Assembly (NCBI GenBank): GCA_016946835.1
Contig: JACVTC010000019.1
Span: 571,001-635,000, forward strand
DNA from: Neocallimastix lanati (nom. inval.)
Taxonomy: Eukaryota > Neocallimastigomycota > Neocallimastigomycetes > Neocallimastigales > Neocallimastigaceae
Direction: 5' to 3'
DNA: 64,000 bases
Part shown: positions 45,116-56,983 of the stretch, one piece after another
Numbering within the stretch: the first letter of the stretch is position 1
How the letters are laid out: each line of letters starts with the position of its first letter
Program-made: the position numbers and the translations under genes
Notes under the pieces: model-generated
The model's database searches: none
What the model was told of the DNA's origin: nothing
The model's input: only the letters and a program-made list of their open reading frames with translations

Positions 45116-45802
45116 TTATTTGTCCAATTTGAACATAATAATAAATGAAATAGTAACGTGAAATAAAAAGTAATAATCAAAAATAAGTGTATAAATAAAT
45201 TCAGAAAAAAGTTCATATGCAACAAACCTCACTTTCTTATGGATTAGGGTTTGAAAGAAATTATAGTCTTCTCCTTCAGAGGCATTGGCCCTGATAGCCT
45301 GTCTTACTGCATTTTCATCGTTGACGCTCCTGGTTAGTTTACGCTTATACTTTCGGAATACTAACTCTTGCCGAGTACTAGCCCGAGGCATAATTTCTGT
45401 ATAGAGAGCCGCAGATCGCACCAAGAATGGCGTTTTTGAATAATCACCAGAAACGATTTGGTTCTTAAACAAAATATTCCATTCTTTTTTATAATTTAAA
45501 TCTATTACATCTGCATCCCTTCCACCAAGAAGAAAGTTATATAATCGGTACCACGTCACATATATATTTACACACTCATTATTCAGAAAATTACTTAAAT
45601 TACCACAATTTTCACCAATTGAACTATTCACTAAATTAGAAGTAACGATATTATAATTTTCACTATTATTAATATTAATAATTCTATTTTCACTATCACT
45701 ATTTCTACTGTTATTAACAATACTATTTCTATTGTTAATATTATAAATATAATATACTTCGTTACTACTATCAGTATCAGAACTTAGTTCTATATTATTC
45801 AT
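45116..45802 (-). mobile_element. Probable LINE ORF2 C-terminal fragment
   Basis: A 228-codon open frame whose second half resembles the tail of the LINE fragment at 59327-60090: both carry a Tyr-rich helix, then LLGGR, ~30 residues, a P(F/Y)xV..A segment, and (I/V)(M/I)P followed by a basic helix. Its coding DNA (45240-45560) is clearly more GC-rich than the surroundings and uses C/G-ending codons, unlike the host genes. The first ~75 residues are Ser/Asn repeats and look like local low-complexity DNA rather than element sequence. The zinc knuckle of the other copy is absent. No poly(A) tail was seen at its 3' side. It may be an old 5'-truncated insertion; a rapidly evolving host gene cannot be excluded. 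Confidence 0.45.
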
Positions 45803-46065
45803 ATCTGTGATAACAGTGTTTACATTACTATTAGATATTGGACAATATTACTTAACATATCTTCACATAATATGAATTTTTTTTTTTTTTTTTTTAATAT
45901 TATAAATTATGTATTATGAAATTTAATAATATATATATATAAACCGGAAAAACTGAATTTTTATTCTCATTTTTCCCTATACTCAAAAATTATTAAATCG
46001 AAAATTTTATATTACAATATAATTCAACAATAATTTTATAAAATTTATTTATTCATTCTTAATAT

Positions 46066-46110
<45 letters not shown>

Positions 46111-46538
46111 AGCATATCATTTTTTTTTATTTTATTTATTTTTATTTTATTTTTTATTTTATTTTTTTTATTATTTCATATATATATATATATAATATTT
46201 TTAAAGAAAAATTATTGTATTAATAAGTTTACATAATAGAATAGATATAAAAATATACATTTTCTTGAATATATGACTATAATAATTATATCAAATTAAT
46301 GAATTATTATTTTGTTTTAAAAAATTATTATTATTAAGTTAATTGTTTAATAATACCATACATTAAATAGGTGTAAAATACATAATTTGTATTATGGTAA
46401 ATTTTAATAATTGAAATATATATATAAATATATATAGATTCTGACTTTAAATATTGGATTATTATATTATACTTATACATAAGATACAAATTTTTAAATA
46501 TATAATATATAATATATACATTGACTATATTTTTATTT
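45803..46538. other. Spacer between LINE-like fragment and LSM1
   Basis: AT-rich, with T-runs at 45879-45897 and 46066-46106, and (TTTTA)n-like words near 46130-46170. It contains the 3' flank of LSM1 (minus). No gene was found. Confidence 0.55.
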
Positions 46539-47306
46539 TTAATATAAGTCATAATCACCAAATTCTTCAGAAAATCCTCTTTCAAGTAATATTTTTTGTT
46601 TTTGTAGTTCGCGAGCTTTTTTATCCTTTATCTCTTGTTCATGCAATTCTTTTATTTTTTCATATGATACCTTATTTAATGTTGGATAACCATCTTTTTC
46701 TTTATCCTTATCCTAATTAATATTATTTTAAAGTATATGTATATAAAAAAATATTATTTATGTAAAAATATATACATAATATAAACATAATATTAATATA
46801 TAATAAAATCAACAATAATAAAATAACAATAAATGATTATTTCATGAATTAAAATAAATTTTAAATATTATATTAAATTATAAATTAATATTAATAAAAA
46901 TAAAACATTTATCAAAAAATATCATTTAAACTTAAAACTTACAACTTCGCCAAGTAAAACAACATTTTCACCACGAATAATAAATATACCTCTTTCTTTT
47001 TCACCATAACAGTCATTTACAATAATTCTTTCCAAAGTATCTTGAAGTACGAGATTAGCTAAATCCAAAGAATTTATATATACAATTAATATTAATCTTT
47101 ACAATTTTTAAATTAATATTTTATCTAATACAAAATAATAAAATAAATAAAAATGTAACACATAATGAAACAGTGAAAATAAATATAAACATCAAATAAT
47201 TACTATTAATTATTATAAAATATTTAATAAATATTTACCAAATTGATCATATGAACGTAAAATACCGATTAAATTTCTTCCATCTCTAAGAATAACAAGT
47301 AATTTT

Positions 47307-47367
<61 letters not shown>

Positions 47368-47515
47368 ATGTATAAATAATATAAATACATTTAATAGTTT
47401 TTGTTATTATAAATTACTTTATAATTAATTTTCAATATATAACATTTAATATTGATATAAACATACTATCAACACAATCAATTAAACTCGCAGTTCCTGG
47501 TAAAAAGCTTTCCAT
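46539..47515 (-). CDS. LSM1: LSm1, cytoplasmic mRNA-decay Sm-like protein
   Basis: Subunit specific to the cytoplasmic LSm1-7 ring, which binds deadenylated mRNA 3' ends with Pat1 and promotes decapping. Exons on minus: 47515-47467, 47307-47239, 47058-46943, 46712-46539; GT-AG, in frame, 135 aa (human 133). Start [20 protein letters not shown] matches the LSm1 N-terminus. Sm1 motif: [20 protein letters not shown]; Sm2 motif: [16 protein letters not shown]. The long C-terminal helix ([20 protein letters not shown]) ends in FGDYDLY, in the place of the ADTLDEY end of animal LSm1. LSm1 rather than LSm8 is favoured by [11 protein letters not shown] and the C-terminal extension. Intron 1 ends in a run of 58 A on the coding strand directly before the 3' AG. 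Confidence 0.95.
47309..47366. repeat. 58-bp T homopolymer in LSM1 intron 1
   Basis: An uninterrupted T-run on the plus strand, read as A58 in the LSM1 pre-mRNA, ending immediately before the acceptor AG and exon 2 (47307). No pyrimidine tract exists at this 3' splice site. Confidence 0.97.
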
Positions 47516-48423
47516 ATTCTAATATTTAAACTAAAAATTAAGAAATATATACACATATATATATATATATATATAAAGTTGATTATTAAAAACTAAAAAT
47601 TTTCTTTCTATGAAAAAAAAAAAATTTATATATATATTCAATTCAATTTTAGATTAATTTGATATCGTTACAAATAATATTTGCTGTTTTATTATTATTG
47701 TTTTTTTCATTATTATATATTAAATATGAATATAATTAAAGAGATAAAAAAAAATATATATTTTACAATTATATTATTTGATTTTTAATAATTTATGAAT
47801 AAAATGAAATTTGATTGATTGTTTATCCATTTAATAATTATTTTAATATATTTCAACTCAAAAAATTATTTGTATTATTTTTATTTATATATATACAATA
47901 TTAATTATGTTAATAACAATTAAAAATTTATTTTTTCTTATTTAACTCTTATTAACTCTTTCATCTTTAATTTATTAGTGGTGAATCTTTTATTAATGTT
48001 CAGTTTTTAATTATCCAAAATAATATAATATATAATATATATTGAAAATAATATGTAACAACATTATTTAATATATTCATACATATTTAAAATTTATTAT
48101 TTTATAATTCTATTCAATGTACTTATTAAAAATTTACCTATTTATAATAGTTAATTTAAATGTATTTCTATTTTATATTTATTTCTATTTTACAATCTGA
48201 TAAAATAATTTTTATTAAAATTATTTTTATATATTATAATTACTAATAAATAAATTATAAACTAATAAAAAAAAATTTAATTATTAAATTTATACATAAA
48301 TAAAAAATAATAATAATCTATGACCAATAATAAAATATTCAAATTGATTATATATTATTCCTTTAAAATACTTAAAAATTTTATAGGAATCAATTATTAT
48401 AAATATGCAATAATAGTTAATAT
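47516..48423. other. Intergenic spacer 5' of LSM1
   Basis: AT-rich with (AT)n at 47553-47574. No exon or known element was seen. It ends where the left direct repeat of the 48.4-50.1 kb block begins. Confidence 0.6.
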
Positions 48424-48620
48424 TATTATTTTATATGAAATTTTATTAATAAGGGTATTTATGAGTAAATATAAATAGTTGATTAGCAATGTTCAACATA
48501 ATGAAATTTACATGTATTTATAATTAAAATGTGGCTTGTTATTGATTACTTTTAATTAATTACATTATATGTTTAATAATTTATATTATTCTAGATTCAT
48601 TTAATATATAAATTCACATA
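48424..48620. repeat. Direct repeat DR, left copy
   Basis: About 197 bp matching 49927-50129 with small indels. It starts TTATTTTATATGAAATTTTA, includes TTATGAGTAAATA, ATTAAAATGTGGCTTGTT, TACTTTTAATTAATTACATT and ends ATTCTAGATTCATTTAATAT followed by ATAAATTCAxxTAT. The two copies directly bracket the R1-to-R2 block, with no spacer. Confidence 0.88.
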
Positions 48621-49061
48621 TATTTGTAATCAAATAATTTCCCCCTAAAACTAAGTATTTAATATTATTACACCATTAATATTAGATGTATCTAATACAA
48701 CTCTTATAATATATGGTTTATATATTACCATTTGTATGATGGAAATCTTTCTCTTGAAGTTTGATATTATACCATCTCAATTTGTGTGAATGCTTCTTAT
48801 ATATTGGGTTTTACATCACTTTCAATTATAATCCGCTTTATAGATTAGCGCTAACTTTTATATATATTTCGCTTTGTAGCTTTGGCGATAACTATTAAAT
48901 ATTGATTTATAAATTATTATTAACTATTAAAATATTTTCGCTTTGTATTTTAAGATTCATATTGGATGAGTTTTGTAAAACTTCATCAAATTAAGTTTTA
49001 TTACATTAAAGTAACTTGCAATCATTATATAAATTATTATTAATTTGTTAAAATTTTTTAG
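48620..49061. repeat. Dispersed repeat R1, copy 2
   Basis: Second copy of the 443 bp repeat at 28129-28571, same orientation, with only a handful of differences (for example ATGGTTTA for ATGATTTA and CCGCTTTA for CCGTTTTA). Beyond AAATTTTTTAG the two loci become unrelated until R2. Confidence 0.93.
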
Positions 49062-49778
49062 ATATAAATTTATTATAGTGGTATCTTCGACTTATAGTCT
49101 TCAACCTTACTTTTGTTGGATATACAGATAGAAACCATTTATTATAATCACTTTTTGTGGGATAAATAATTAACCTTGCAACAGGGTATACTTTAGTTGG
49201 TAAGAGGTAACCAATTTATCATTCTTCTATTATCACTCTTTTGTGGGTTTAGTATTAACCTTGCGATTGCTTTTAAATGTTTATTATGAAATCTCTTATG
49301 AAACTATTTGTTTGTTTTACATAAAATTGTTAATTATTATATATTGGTGCATTTGACAAATTATAATCTTGGGGTATTAAAATTGATTTCATTTATAATT
49401 AATTATGTTATTTTAGTCATTTAAATTTATTAATAAATAATACAAATTGCTTCATAATTGAAAAAATTCCATATTTCAATTAATTTCTCCTTGTATTAAG
49501 TTTTGTTTTTCATTTTACTTAAGAGTTTATTAGTATTATCCATACCAATATCTTTAATCATTTTTCCTGGAAAATCTTCTGCATATTCAAAATTATCCTT
49601 CATACATTGGAGGTAACATGGTATTTCATCTGGCGAATAGACGTAGTTTGAACTTTAAAAATATCCTAATGTACTTCATCCTTTGCTTTGGGTAATCTTA
49701 ACTTTTTTCTTGAAAACTAAATATAGTTTTACTATTTCTTTGAGTGGTTCTTAAATTTTGGTTGGAGGTTACAAATAT
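49062..49778 (-). other. Variable interior of repeat block 2, with a small coding-like remnant
   Basis: Unrelated to the interior of copy 1. The left part has a partial tandem around two copies of CACTxTTTTGTGGG...TTAACCTTGC (about 49151 and 49235). On the minus strand, about 49641-49498 reads a plausible terminal coding segment (YVYSPDEIPCYLQCMKDNF, then EYAEDFPGKMIKDIGMDN) ending in a stop. I do not recognise the family and no upstream exon could be joined, so it is either the last exon of a small gene or a remnant. As in copy 1, the coding-like sequence points away from R2 and towards R1. Confidence 0.4.
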
Positions 49779-49929
49779 TTTGAATTTCAAAATTTCAATT
49801 TTGAGATTTTGAGATCTCAGAATGAATTTTCCTGATATGGCTTATCTCATGTAGCTTCATCGTCAGATTACAAAATAAAAATAATATTATTTTTTTTTTG
49901 ATTAGAGTCATTGAGACTCATAATTTGTT
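49779..49929. repeat. Dispersed repeat R2, copy 2
   Basis: Second copy of the segment at 31066-31219, same orientation: TTTGAGATCTCA palindrome (one end base changed), TTTTCCTGATATGGCTTAT, GTAGCTTCATCG and the terminal GAGTC-ATTGA-GACTC hairpin. It is more diverged than R1, mainly by indels. The right direct repeat begins immediately after it. Confidence 0.9.
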
Positions 49930-50129
49930 ATTTTATATTAAGTTTTATTAATAAGGTTATTTATGAGTAAATACAAATAGGTGATTAACAATTTTCTACA
50001 TATTGAAATTTACATTTAATATTAAAATGTGGCTTGTTCTATATTACTTTTAATTAATTACATTATATTATGTTTATATTAACAATTTATATTACTGTTA
50101 TTCTAGATTCATTTAATATATAAATTCAT
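49927..50129. repeat. Direct repeat DR, right copy
   Basis: About 203 bp matching 48424-48620. Differences are scattered substitutions and short indels (for example a 2-4 bp insertion in ATTATATTATGTTTATATTA), roughly 10-15% by eye. It lies ~190 bp upstream of the next gene's start codon, so the duplicated sequence may include that gene's promoter. Confidence 0.88.
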
Positions 50130-50314
50130 ATATTCATTTTAATTAAATTCAAATATTTTTTTTCATAAAATTAATAAATATATTGCCTTTATTTTTCTTA
50201 TTTTTTTTCCAATTTAATTTATTTTATCAAATAATAGAAATATATTAAAGAAAGCATATTGAGTATCGTTAGTATAATTAATTATTTAATAAAATTTTTA
50301 TGTAATATTTAAAA

Positions 50315-52885
50315 ATGGATAAAGAAAAAGAAAAGAAAGAAGTAGAAGATAAAAAAAATAGAAAAATTGAGAAAATAAAAGAAAAGAAGAATGAAAATGA
50401 GAATAAAGTAATAGAAAAAGAAAATACAACTACAATGGAAAAAGGAAAAGATAAAGAAACTGAAAAACGAAGTTTTAGAAAAGAATCAAAAGGAATATCA
50501 AAAAGAATTGTTAATTTATTTTATTTGGAAAAAGAAGTAAATTCATGGAATATAGCCTCAGATTTTAACCAAATATTTGACTTAAGAGCACTCCAATTTG
50601 TATCCTATTATTGGACAAGGTTACATAGTTCACGAAAATATTACATAATTGTTTTACTTTTAGCACTTACAACAAGGAATATTATCAAATTAAATGAAAA
50701 GCATGATTTTAAAAAGGCATTTAATTTTTTTCTTTTTATTACTATTATCATTTTATTATTATCATAATTATAATTATTATAATTATTATAATTATTATTA
50801 TTATTATTTAAAAATACTATATTATACTCAAGTTTTAATTTTGAATTTATTTTATTAAATATTCATCTCTTCAAAAATTTTTGATCCTTATAGTTCCAAT
50901 AAAATACTTTCAATAATATCATTTCAATTCATATTTATATTAACTTTATTTATTTTTTTATTTCATACACATATTAAACTAAACTAAATAATAAATAGCT
51001 TTTAGATATAATTCAAAAGGAAAGTAATAATGTTAAATTCGGATTAGACCGAAAATTTATAAATAACGTACTATCAATTTTATATAATAAACTTTCAGTA
51101 ATTAAAAATGATTCAATAAGTAATGAAATAAATACTGTAGAATTTAAATCAATTAAATATAATATTAATAAATTAATAAAAGCAGGTTTGTTTATAAGTT
51201 AAATAATATTAATAATTAAATACATGTTTAAATGTAATTATTAATTTAAAACCTTTTTTTTTTTTTTTGTTTTAAACATTTATATTACTGGATTTTTTTT
51301 TTTTTTTTTGTTAAAAAAAAAAAAAAAAAGATAAAGAATGGAAATGTAGATGTAATTCTCCTTTATTTACATATATAAATCATAACTCAGAAGATGAAAT
51401 AAAATTTAAAAAAAGTATAAGATGGAAAAACAATCAGAATATACCAACGGAGAAAGAAAGAATGAATAAATATAAAAAGCTAAATTATTTTAAAAATAAA
51501 AATATAGGTAAATTATTAATATTATTACTCTATTTAATTAATATATATTTGAATTTTACATTTTATAATTAAATTTCAAATTTAAATTTCAAATTTCATA
51601 AATCAAATTTTAAATATATAATTATTATTTATGAATAATAATTTGTTTATTATTTATATATATATTATATAAAAAAATAAAAATAAAAATAAAAATAAAA
51701 ATAAAAATAAAAATAAAAATAAAAATAAAAATAAAATAAAATAAAATAAAATGAAATAAAATAAAATAAAATAAAAAAAAAAAAAGACGAATTTTTAAAA
51801 AGAAAAACCATTTTTGAGCCAACGGTTATTGTTAAAGAAAAACCTAATTCATTTTTACGTTCAGGACATAATCTTCCAGGTAAATAATTTATCTAATTTT
51901 TGTACATTCCTGAATTTATTTAAATTTTAAAATAATCTATTAAAAAAAAAGAATAAATAAATAAAGTATAATATATATTATTGTATATAAAAAAATAAAT
52001 TTTAATATATTATTTATTAAAATTAGTAAGTAAATCAATTAGTGTACCTACAAAAGTTTCAAAATCAATGTTATCATCAAATCAAAAGCAGGTTAAAAAA
52101 TTAGTAATATTAGGTAGAGAGGAAATACAAAATATTGAAAAAGAAGAAAAACAAAGACTTCAAGAATTAAAGGAAAGAAAATCAGAAGAAAAAAAAAGAA
52201 AAAAAGAAGAAAAATTGAAAAAGAAGAGTAAAAGAAAATCTAATACATCTAAATCTTCCAAATCAACTTCTTCACCAAAAGAACTTGAAAAGCCTTCCTC
52301 ATCTGATTTTGCTATCATAATAGACGATGTTGATGATGAAGATGAAAAGTCTGCCTTTTCATCACCTATATCAATCAGTTCTGATGATTGTTCACCACCT
52401 ATGGCTGGTTCATCAGTGTTTGAAGAACCTTCACCCATTTTAATGAATGAAACAGAAAGTATACCCTCATCACCAATAAGATCATTGATAAGATCCCCTT
52501 CAACATCACCAATAAAGCCATTGCTTACGGAGAGTCCTCAAAATAGTAAATATATTTTTTTATATATTATAAGAAAAAATCCAGAAATTTTTAAAATAAA
52601 AAATAAGAAAAAATATATATATATATATATATATATGAATAATTAAAAATAGTTGTAATAATGATTAGAATATTATTATTTTAGTAAATCTAAAGATAGA
52701 ATTGATATTGATATTTATAATAATAGTATTATTATGATTTTAGAATTGTACTATTAATGTACTATAAAAATTATATGTCATTATTATTACTAATCATAGT
52801 AAATAATATTTAAATTATTCAAATTCAAATATAAAATTTTAAAGTAATATTCAATTTAAAATAATATTAAAATACAATAATATAA

Positions 52886-52917
<32 letters not shown>

Positions 52918-53766
52918 GTTTGTTTGTTTGTTTGTTTGTTTGTTTGTTTATTTGTCTCTTTATTAAATATATATTATATATATTTAAATAAAATTTTAAA
53001 ACATTCTTATTAATATATTATATTAGTGATAGCTCCTTTAACTTCTTCATCAATACCAACGTCAACATCCTTTAATAATGCATCGAATCAATTTATGGTA
53101 ACTAATGAGATTAAAACCCATGACTATTTAGATTCAATAATTAAAATTGATAATTCATATAATATAAAATTTAATGACTTTAATCCTTCAGATTATTTAT
53201 GGGAAAAAAGTATATTAATTAATACCATAATTATTTTTTATTAAGTAAAAAAAAAAAATATATATATATATATATATATTAAAATTTAAAATTTATAAAA
53301 AGAAATTTAAATATATATATAATAGATAAAAAATTTAACAAATTAAATTATTGTATTAATTATAATTACTTATACATTTTATATATAAATATAAAATAAA
53401 AAAAAAAAAAAAATAGATGGTTCAAATGTTGACAAAATGTTAAATACAAATTGGATATCAGAAGAAACAAATAAAATAGTAAATAAATATTTTGAAATAA
53501 ATGAAAATGACTATGAGGAAAATGAAAATATGGAAATTGATTATGATAATGAATTCAGTAATTCAGAATATAAAGGTTATAATAAAAATATATATCTTAG
53601 AATTTATAATCATTATAAAAAAACACCAGAAGAACAACAAGAAAACCCATTAAAATTTAAATTTAATTATTTTCCTTCATTTGAAGAAAAATACCCATCA
53701 CCTATCGATATAATAAAACTTACTGATAAAGAAAAGGAATTACTTCATAAATATATGCAATTTTAA
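50315..53766 (+). CDS. Lys/Ser-rich nuclear-type protein, possible NELF-A homologue
   Basis: Seven exons: 50315-50716, 50999-51185, 51331-51507, 51787-51879, 52027-52545, 53027-53209, 53417-53766; 636 aa, all in frame. The first intron has no usable GT donor and seems to start with GC (AAAAAG|GCATTT). The N-terminal ~60 residues are Lys/Glu repeats. Residues ~75-230 form a helical region resembling the N-terminal domain of NELF-A: a Trp-containing start, RLHSSRKYYIIVLLLAL aligned with the L(S)xxxKLKLLL helix, LLDIIQKES with MEIIQLAS, a Cys-containing segment before YINHN, and FLKRKTIF with FQLKRKPK. NELF-A pauses RNA polymerase II. The rest is a charged helix (about 300-355), a Ser/Pro-rich disordered middle and an acidic C-terminus with YFPSFEEKYPSPIDIIKL. 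The gene is certain; the NELF-A link is a weak manual alignment. Confidence 0.75.
51671..51786. repeat. Intronic (TAAAAA)n / (TAAAA)n
   Basis: Hexa- then pentanucleotide array filling the end of intron 3 of the 50315-53766 gene and ending in an A-run directly at the acceptor AG (51785-51786). Confidence 0.9.
52890..52955. repeat. Intronic T-run followed by (TTTG)n
   Basis: About 28 T followed by nine GTTT units in intron 5 of the same gene. It is the only G-containing tetranucleotide array of note in the window. Confidence 0.9.
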
Positions 53767-54260
53767 AAAATATTAATGAATATAAATATATTATATAATT
53801 AAATGTATATAAATAATATAATATATTTATAAATAAAATATATATTAATATGGATTATAAATGATCTTTTATATAATTATTATTGTAAAAAATTTAATTT
53901 TATTATTATAATTATTATTATTGTTATTATTATTATTATTATTATTGTTGACTGCACTCATAATTTAACTATATATTTAATTTATTTATTTATAGTATTT
54001 ATTTATATTTATGTGTATTTATTTATTTATATTTAATGATTACTTAAATGTATTATGATCTATCGTCTTGTATAAATCTATGTTAATTATCTTTTAATAT
54101 TTATTTAATTAATTTTTAATTTATTTTATGTTATGGAAAACGCATGTTGTAACATGTGACTTTATTACTTATTTAAAGCTGAAAGATAGATCATACACTT
54201 ATTTCCCTTGTATACCATATTCCATAAGGAATATTATTATAGATCTAAATAAAGCTAACA

Positions 54261-54293
<33 letters not shown>

Positions 54294-54307
54294 TATTATT
54301 ATTATTA

Positions 54308-54352
<45 letters not shown>

Positions 54353-56703
54353 TATTATTATATTGTAATTTTAATTTTTCAAAAGTCTAATAATACAAGT
54401 ATTCTTTAAAAATCATGTGATATATGAACACCTCTCATTGGCCTAAAATATGTCCCAAGAAATACAAAAATGTTTTTATTCATTAACTGTCTTGTTCTAA
54501 TGTATATAGACATATAAATATATAATTTAGTAATATATAAAAAAAAAAGAAACTATAGTAAAATATTTTGTTACTATATAATATCAATAAATTTTGTTTT
54601 ATTTAAATAGGTTTAACTAAATAGCATTTATTCAATAAAAAATGTTTAGAAAACTAATAATTTAATTGTTTCATTACAAATAATTTATATTCTTTATTTA
54701 TATTAATATGTATTTATAATATATAATTATTAAAATCTGAACTATATCATATTCTTTTTAAATTCTTTGAAAATTTATTATTTATTTAATAAATGATTAT
54801 TAAAAATTTATTATAAAAACATTTATTTTTAAATTAATATAATTGTAATTAATATTTTTTCCCCTTTCTTTCTGGTTTCTTTCTGATCAGTATTCCAATA
54901 TAATTTATTATTATTTACCATAATTAGATAAATTATAAAAAAATATATCTTATAATCTAGGTTAAATATAAAAATAATATGAAAAATTTTGAAATATTAA
55001 ATAAATTTTATAATTTATTATTATTAATTTTCAATAATATTAAAATCAATAATAATGATATATAGAATATATAATTTTTTTTGGTATTAATATAATTCAT
55101 TTTAAATATTAAATAATTAACTGAACAAAAAATTTATTTGCATATACAAAAACATCTATAAAAATTATATAAATATGAAAATTCAATTATCTTTTAACAA
55201 ATAGCAATCTATACCTAATTATTTTTAAAGATACTATTAAAATAATCATTATTATAACTATAAATATTATAAATTATTCTTTTTATAATTATTATGCATT
55301 ATAAATTTATTGGTTTTAACAAATTTATTATTTAATATTAATTTATTTACCATCATTTTTATATATACATATAATTTCTTTTTTGATTTACAATTAATAT
55401 ATTTATACATTTATTTTTAAAATTTATTTATTTAATTGATATAAAATATAATATATTATATATATTATAGATAATGCATTGTAATATATGAAATAAATTT
55501 AAATTATTTTATTTTTAGGAACGTTTGATGAATAAAATGAATTAAAAAAAAAAAAGTTTAACATATAAGAAACATTTCGATTTAATTTAATTTTAATTTA
55601 AAGTAATAAATGGTTTATCCATATAATATTTATATATTTTATTATACTTCTTTATTAATTATTATTATTTTTTCAAGATATAAAATAAATTATTAAATTA
55701 TATTATTTATTAAGATTAAAATTCTTTATGTATAATTATTGATTTATAATTCATAATATAATATATAATATTATATTATTTATTGCTTAGTATTGTCAAA
55801 GTAATATTTAATATATATTATTTTACATATATATATATTATGTGTAATTTCAATTTTTATTTCTTATTTTATTTTTATTATATTATATAACTTTATCAAT
55901 GATTATTTGTTTTAATTATTAAAAAAAAATTAAATAAAAAATAAATAGTCTTAATAATTTATTAATTATTAAAATTTCATTCTGTATAAATATATAATAA
56001 AATCTGTAAAAATAACAGCTTTGTAAAAAAAAAAAAAAAATAAAAATAAATTAAATTAACTAATAATATTATTAATAAAATCAATACTTATAAAATTAGC
56101 ATTTTTTTTATTGAAAGATTTAATTTTCATAAATTGATAAAAAAGGCTAAAACAAATATTAAATAAATTATTATATATATATATATATTTTCGTATTCAT
56201 TTGTAAGTTGAATATATTCTTATATAATAAAATATAATAAGAATTTATCTTGAATATTGAGAATAAATAAACATTTTAAGTTTATTTTATTTTTTTTATG
56301 AATAATGAATTAATATTTCATATATATTTATATATTTATTATTAATTTCATAAAGAATAATAAAAAAATTAAATGATAGGAAATTCATATATATATATAT
56401 ATATATTTTAAGTCTGTATAAGCAATATAAATATAGTATATAAATTATCAATATTAAAATAAAAATTATAAATTAAAATTTCTATGGTTATAAAAATGAT
56501 AGCTATTTATATAAAAATATTTTTTATATTAATAATAGTGAAATTTTCAGATTTATTAAAATTTTATAATTCTTATTTATTTTAAATTTCAAATATTTAA
56601 TTATTATTACTATATTTATAAATATATATATTAATATTTGAAATGTATAATTCATTTGTTTCTTTTAGTACAAAAACATTATTAACCATAAATAATACAT
56701 AAT
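53767..56703. other. 2.9 kb spacer upstream of the MPI gene
   Basis: Mostly AT-rich filler, with (TTA)n at 54260-54355. A small less AT-rich patch at 54128-54500 has short open stretches on both strands (plus: MLWKTHVVTCDFITYLKLKD; minus: NIFVFLGTYFRPMRGVHIS) that do not extend into a gene and may be remnants of a mobile element. The rest shows nothing recognisable. The MPI promoter must lie near 56704. Confidence 0.55.
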
Positions 56704-56922
56704 ATGTCTGAAAAAGTCTTTCAAATTGTTCCTTGTGTACAAAAGTATGCGTGGGGTAAAATTGGTTCACATAGTAAAGTTGCTGAATTAATTTCAAATG
56801 CATACCCAGAAATTGAAATTGATAATAATCAAACATATGCTGAAGTAAAATAATAATAATAATATAATAATAATAATACTTGTATAATTATTGAAATATG
56901 TCAAATATATTTATATTGTTTC

Positions 56923-56983
<61 letters not shown>

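Noticed and set aside
48424-50129. Small LTR element with ~200 bp terminal repeats
   Set aside because: The other copy of the interior (28129-31219) lacks these repeats, and no primer-binding site, gag or pol trace was seen.
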